A stretch of DNA of 64,000 nt from Mangifera indica (Eukaryota > Streptophyta > Magnoliopsida > Sapindales > Anacardiaceae), in the NCBI RefSeq assembly GCF_011075055.1, contig NC_058141.1, positions 12,967,639 through 13,031,638 of the forward strand, written 5' to 3'. The notes below the pieces were generated by a model that was not told the origin of the DNA, made no database searches, and saw only the letters and a program-made list of their open reading frames with translations. The stretch's first letter is position 1; the number at the start of each line of letters is the position of its first letter. This document shows, one piece after another, positions 63,781-64,000 of this stretch. Position numbers and translations under genes: made by a program.

Positions 63781-63988
63781 TATAAAATTCGGTTGACCGA
63801 ATTTAATTCAGTTGACCAAATTCGATGGACCGAATTTATTCACATTTAATTAAAAACCCTAAATATTATAATTTAAAATATATTATATTAATAATGTGTG
63901 AATAATAATATTATATGTATATTGCCAGGGTTGGCGGAAACGCCAACCCTTGGCGTACGCCAAGGGTTGGCGTTGCCGCCAACCTTGC
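63781..63988. repeat. Right arm of the outer inverted repeat, with hairpin cluster
   Basis: Inverse of 52314-52697 lacking the extra AT-only insert; the hairpin cluster itself is 63924-63988. The arm continues past the window end. Confidence 0.9.
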
Positions 63989-64000
63989 AAATAATATATA

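Larger units (their letters stand above)
50884..64000. mobile_element. Large Mutator-like element (MULE), right end beyond the window
   Basis: Encloses a MuDR-type transposase gene (53294-55891) and a DUF1985-Ulp1 gene (58320-62018), both on the minus strand, between long inverted repeats. The clearest inverted pair is 52314-52697 against 63781-63988: the hairpin cluster, the ATTCACACATTATTAATA stretch and the TAGGGTTTTTAATTAAATG..CGGTCCATCG block recur in inverse order. The left terminus is a guess: GGGAAATTGAAATTTTTAGC at 50884 resembles MULE ends. The right terminus should lie about 1-1.5 kb past the window. It may be one element or a nest of two, since a second inverted pair (57600-57790 / 63508-63695) surrounds the Ulp1 gene alone. 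Confidence 0.75.

Overview
This is a nuclear genome window from a flowering plant, most likely a woody eudicot (species not determinable by eye). Evidence: AT-rich intergenic DNA, GT-AG introns, plant-only families (AGL15-type MADS box, DUF1985/Ulp1 genes, MULE transposase) and plant-typical MITEs. Gene models below were assembled by reading exons and splice sites directly; where total coding length divides by three I treated that as a consistency check.

Layout. 1-5.2 kb: a 3' exon remnant of an unknown gene, a receptor-kinase pseudogene (-) and an At3g51990-like protein kinase (+) with a one-base frameshift. 8.1-19.0 kb: a 22-exon SEC31 COPII coat gene (-) with at least two transposon relics in its introns. 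21.5-24.2 kb: an EEF1AKMT4/METTL13-like methyltransferase (+). 24.8-26.6 kb: a decayed KUP/HAK/KT potassium transporter. 28.0-31.2 kb: an AGL15-like MADS gene (+). 31.5-32.1 kb: a BPS1-like pseudogene (-). 33.7-38.3 kb: an F-box/WD40 gene (+). 39.0-40.4 kb: NAA10 (+), the catalytic subunit of the NatA N-terminal acetyltransferase. 42.3-44.6 kb: a choline-transporter-like gene (-). A direct duplicate of this last gene's promoter and first two exons lies at 48.8-50.5 kb. The order AGL15, NAA10, CTL matches what I recall of Arabidopsis chromosome 5 (At5g13790, At5g13780, At5g13760), so this part looks like an old conserved block with TE insertions.

50.9-64.0 kb is a different world: a large Mutator-like element (MULE) whose right end lies outside the window. 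It carries, in the same orientation, a MuDR-type transposase gene broken by one in-frame stop and a DUF1985-Ulp1 cysteine protease gene (Kaonashi-like) with all catalytic residues present. Both genes are set in nearly pure A/T DNA studded with short GC-rich perfect palindromes built on GGGTTGGCG / CGCCAACCC. Near-identical inverted copies of one such cluster at 52.3 kb and 63.9 kb mark the long inverted-repeat arms. This hairpin-island architecture is the most unusual structure in the window.

No tRNA, rRNA, CRISPR or organellar insertion was recognised.
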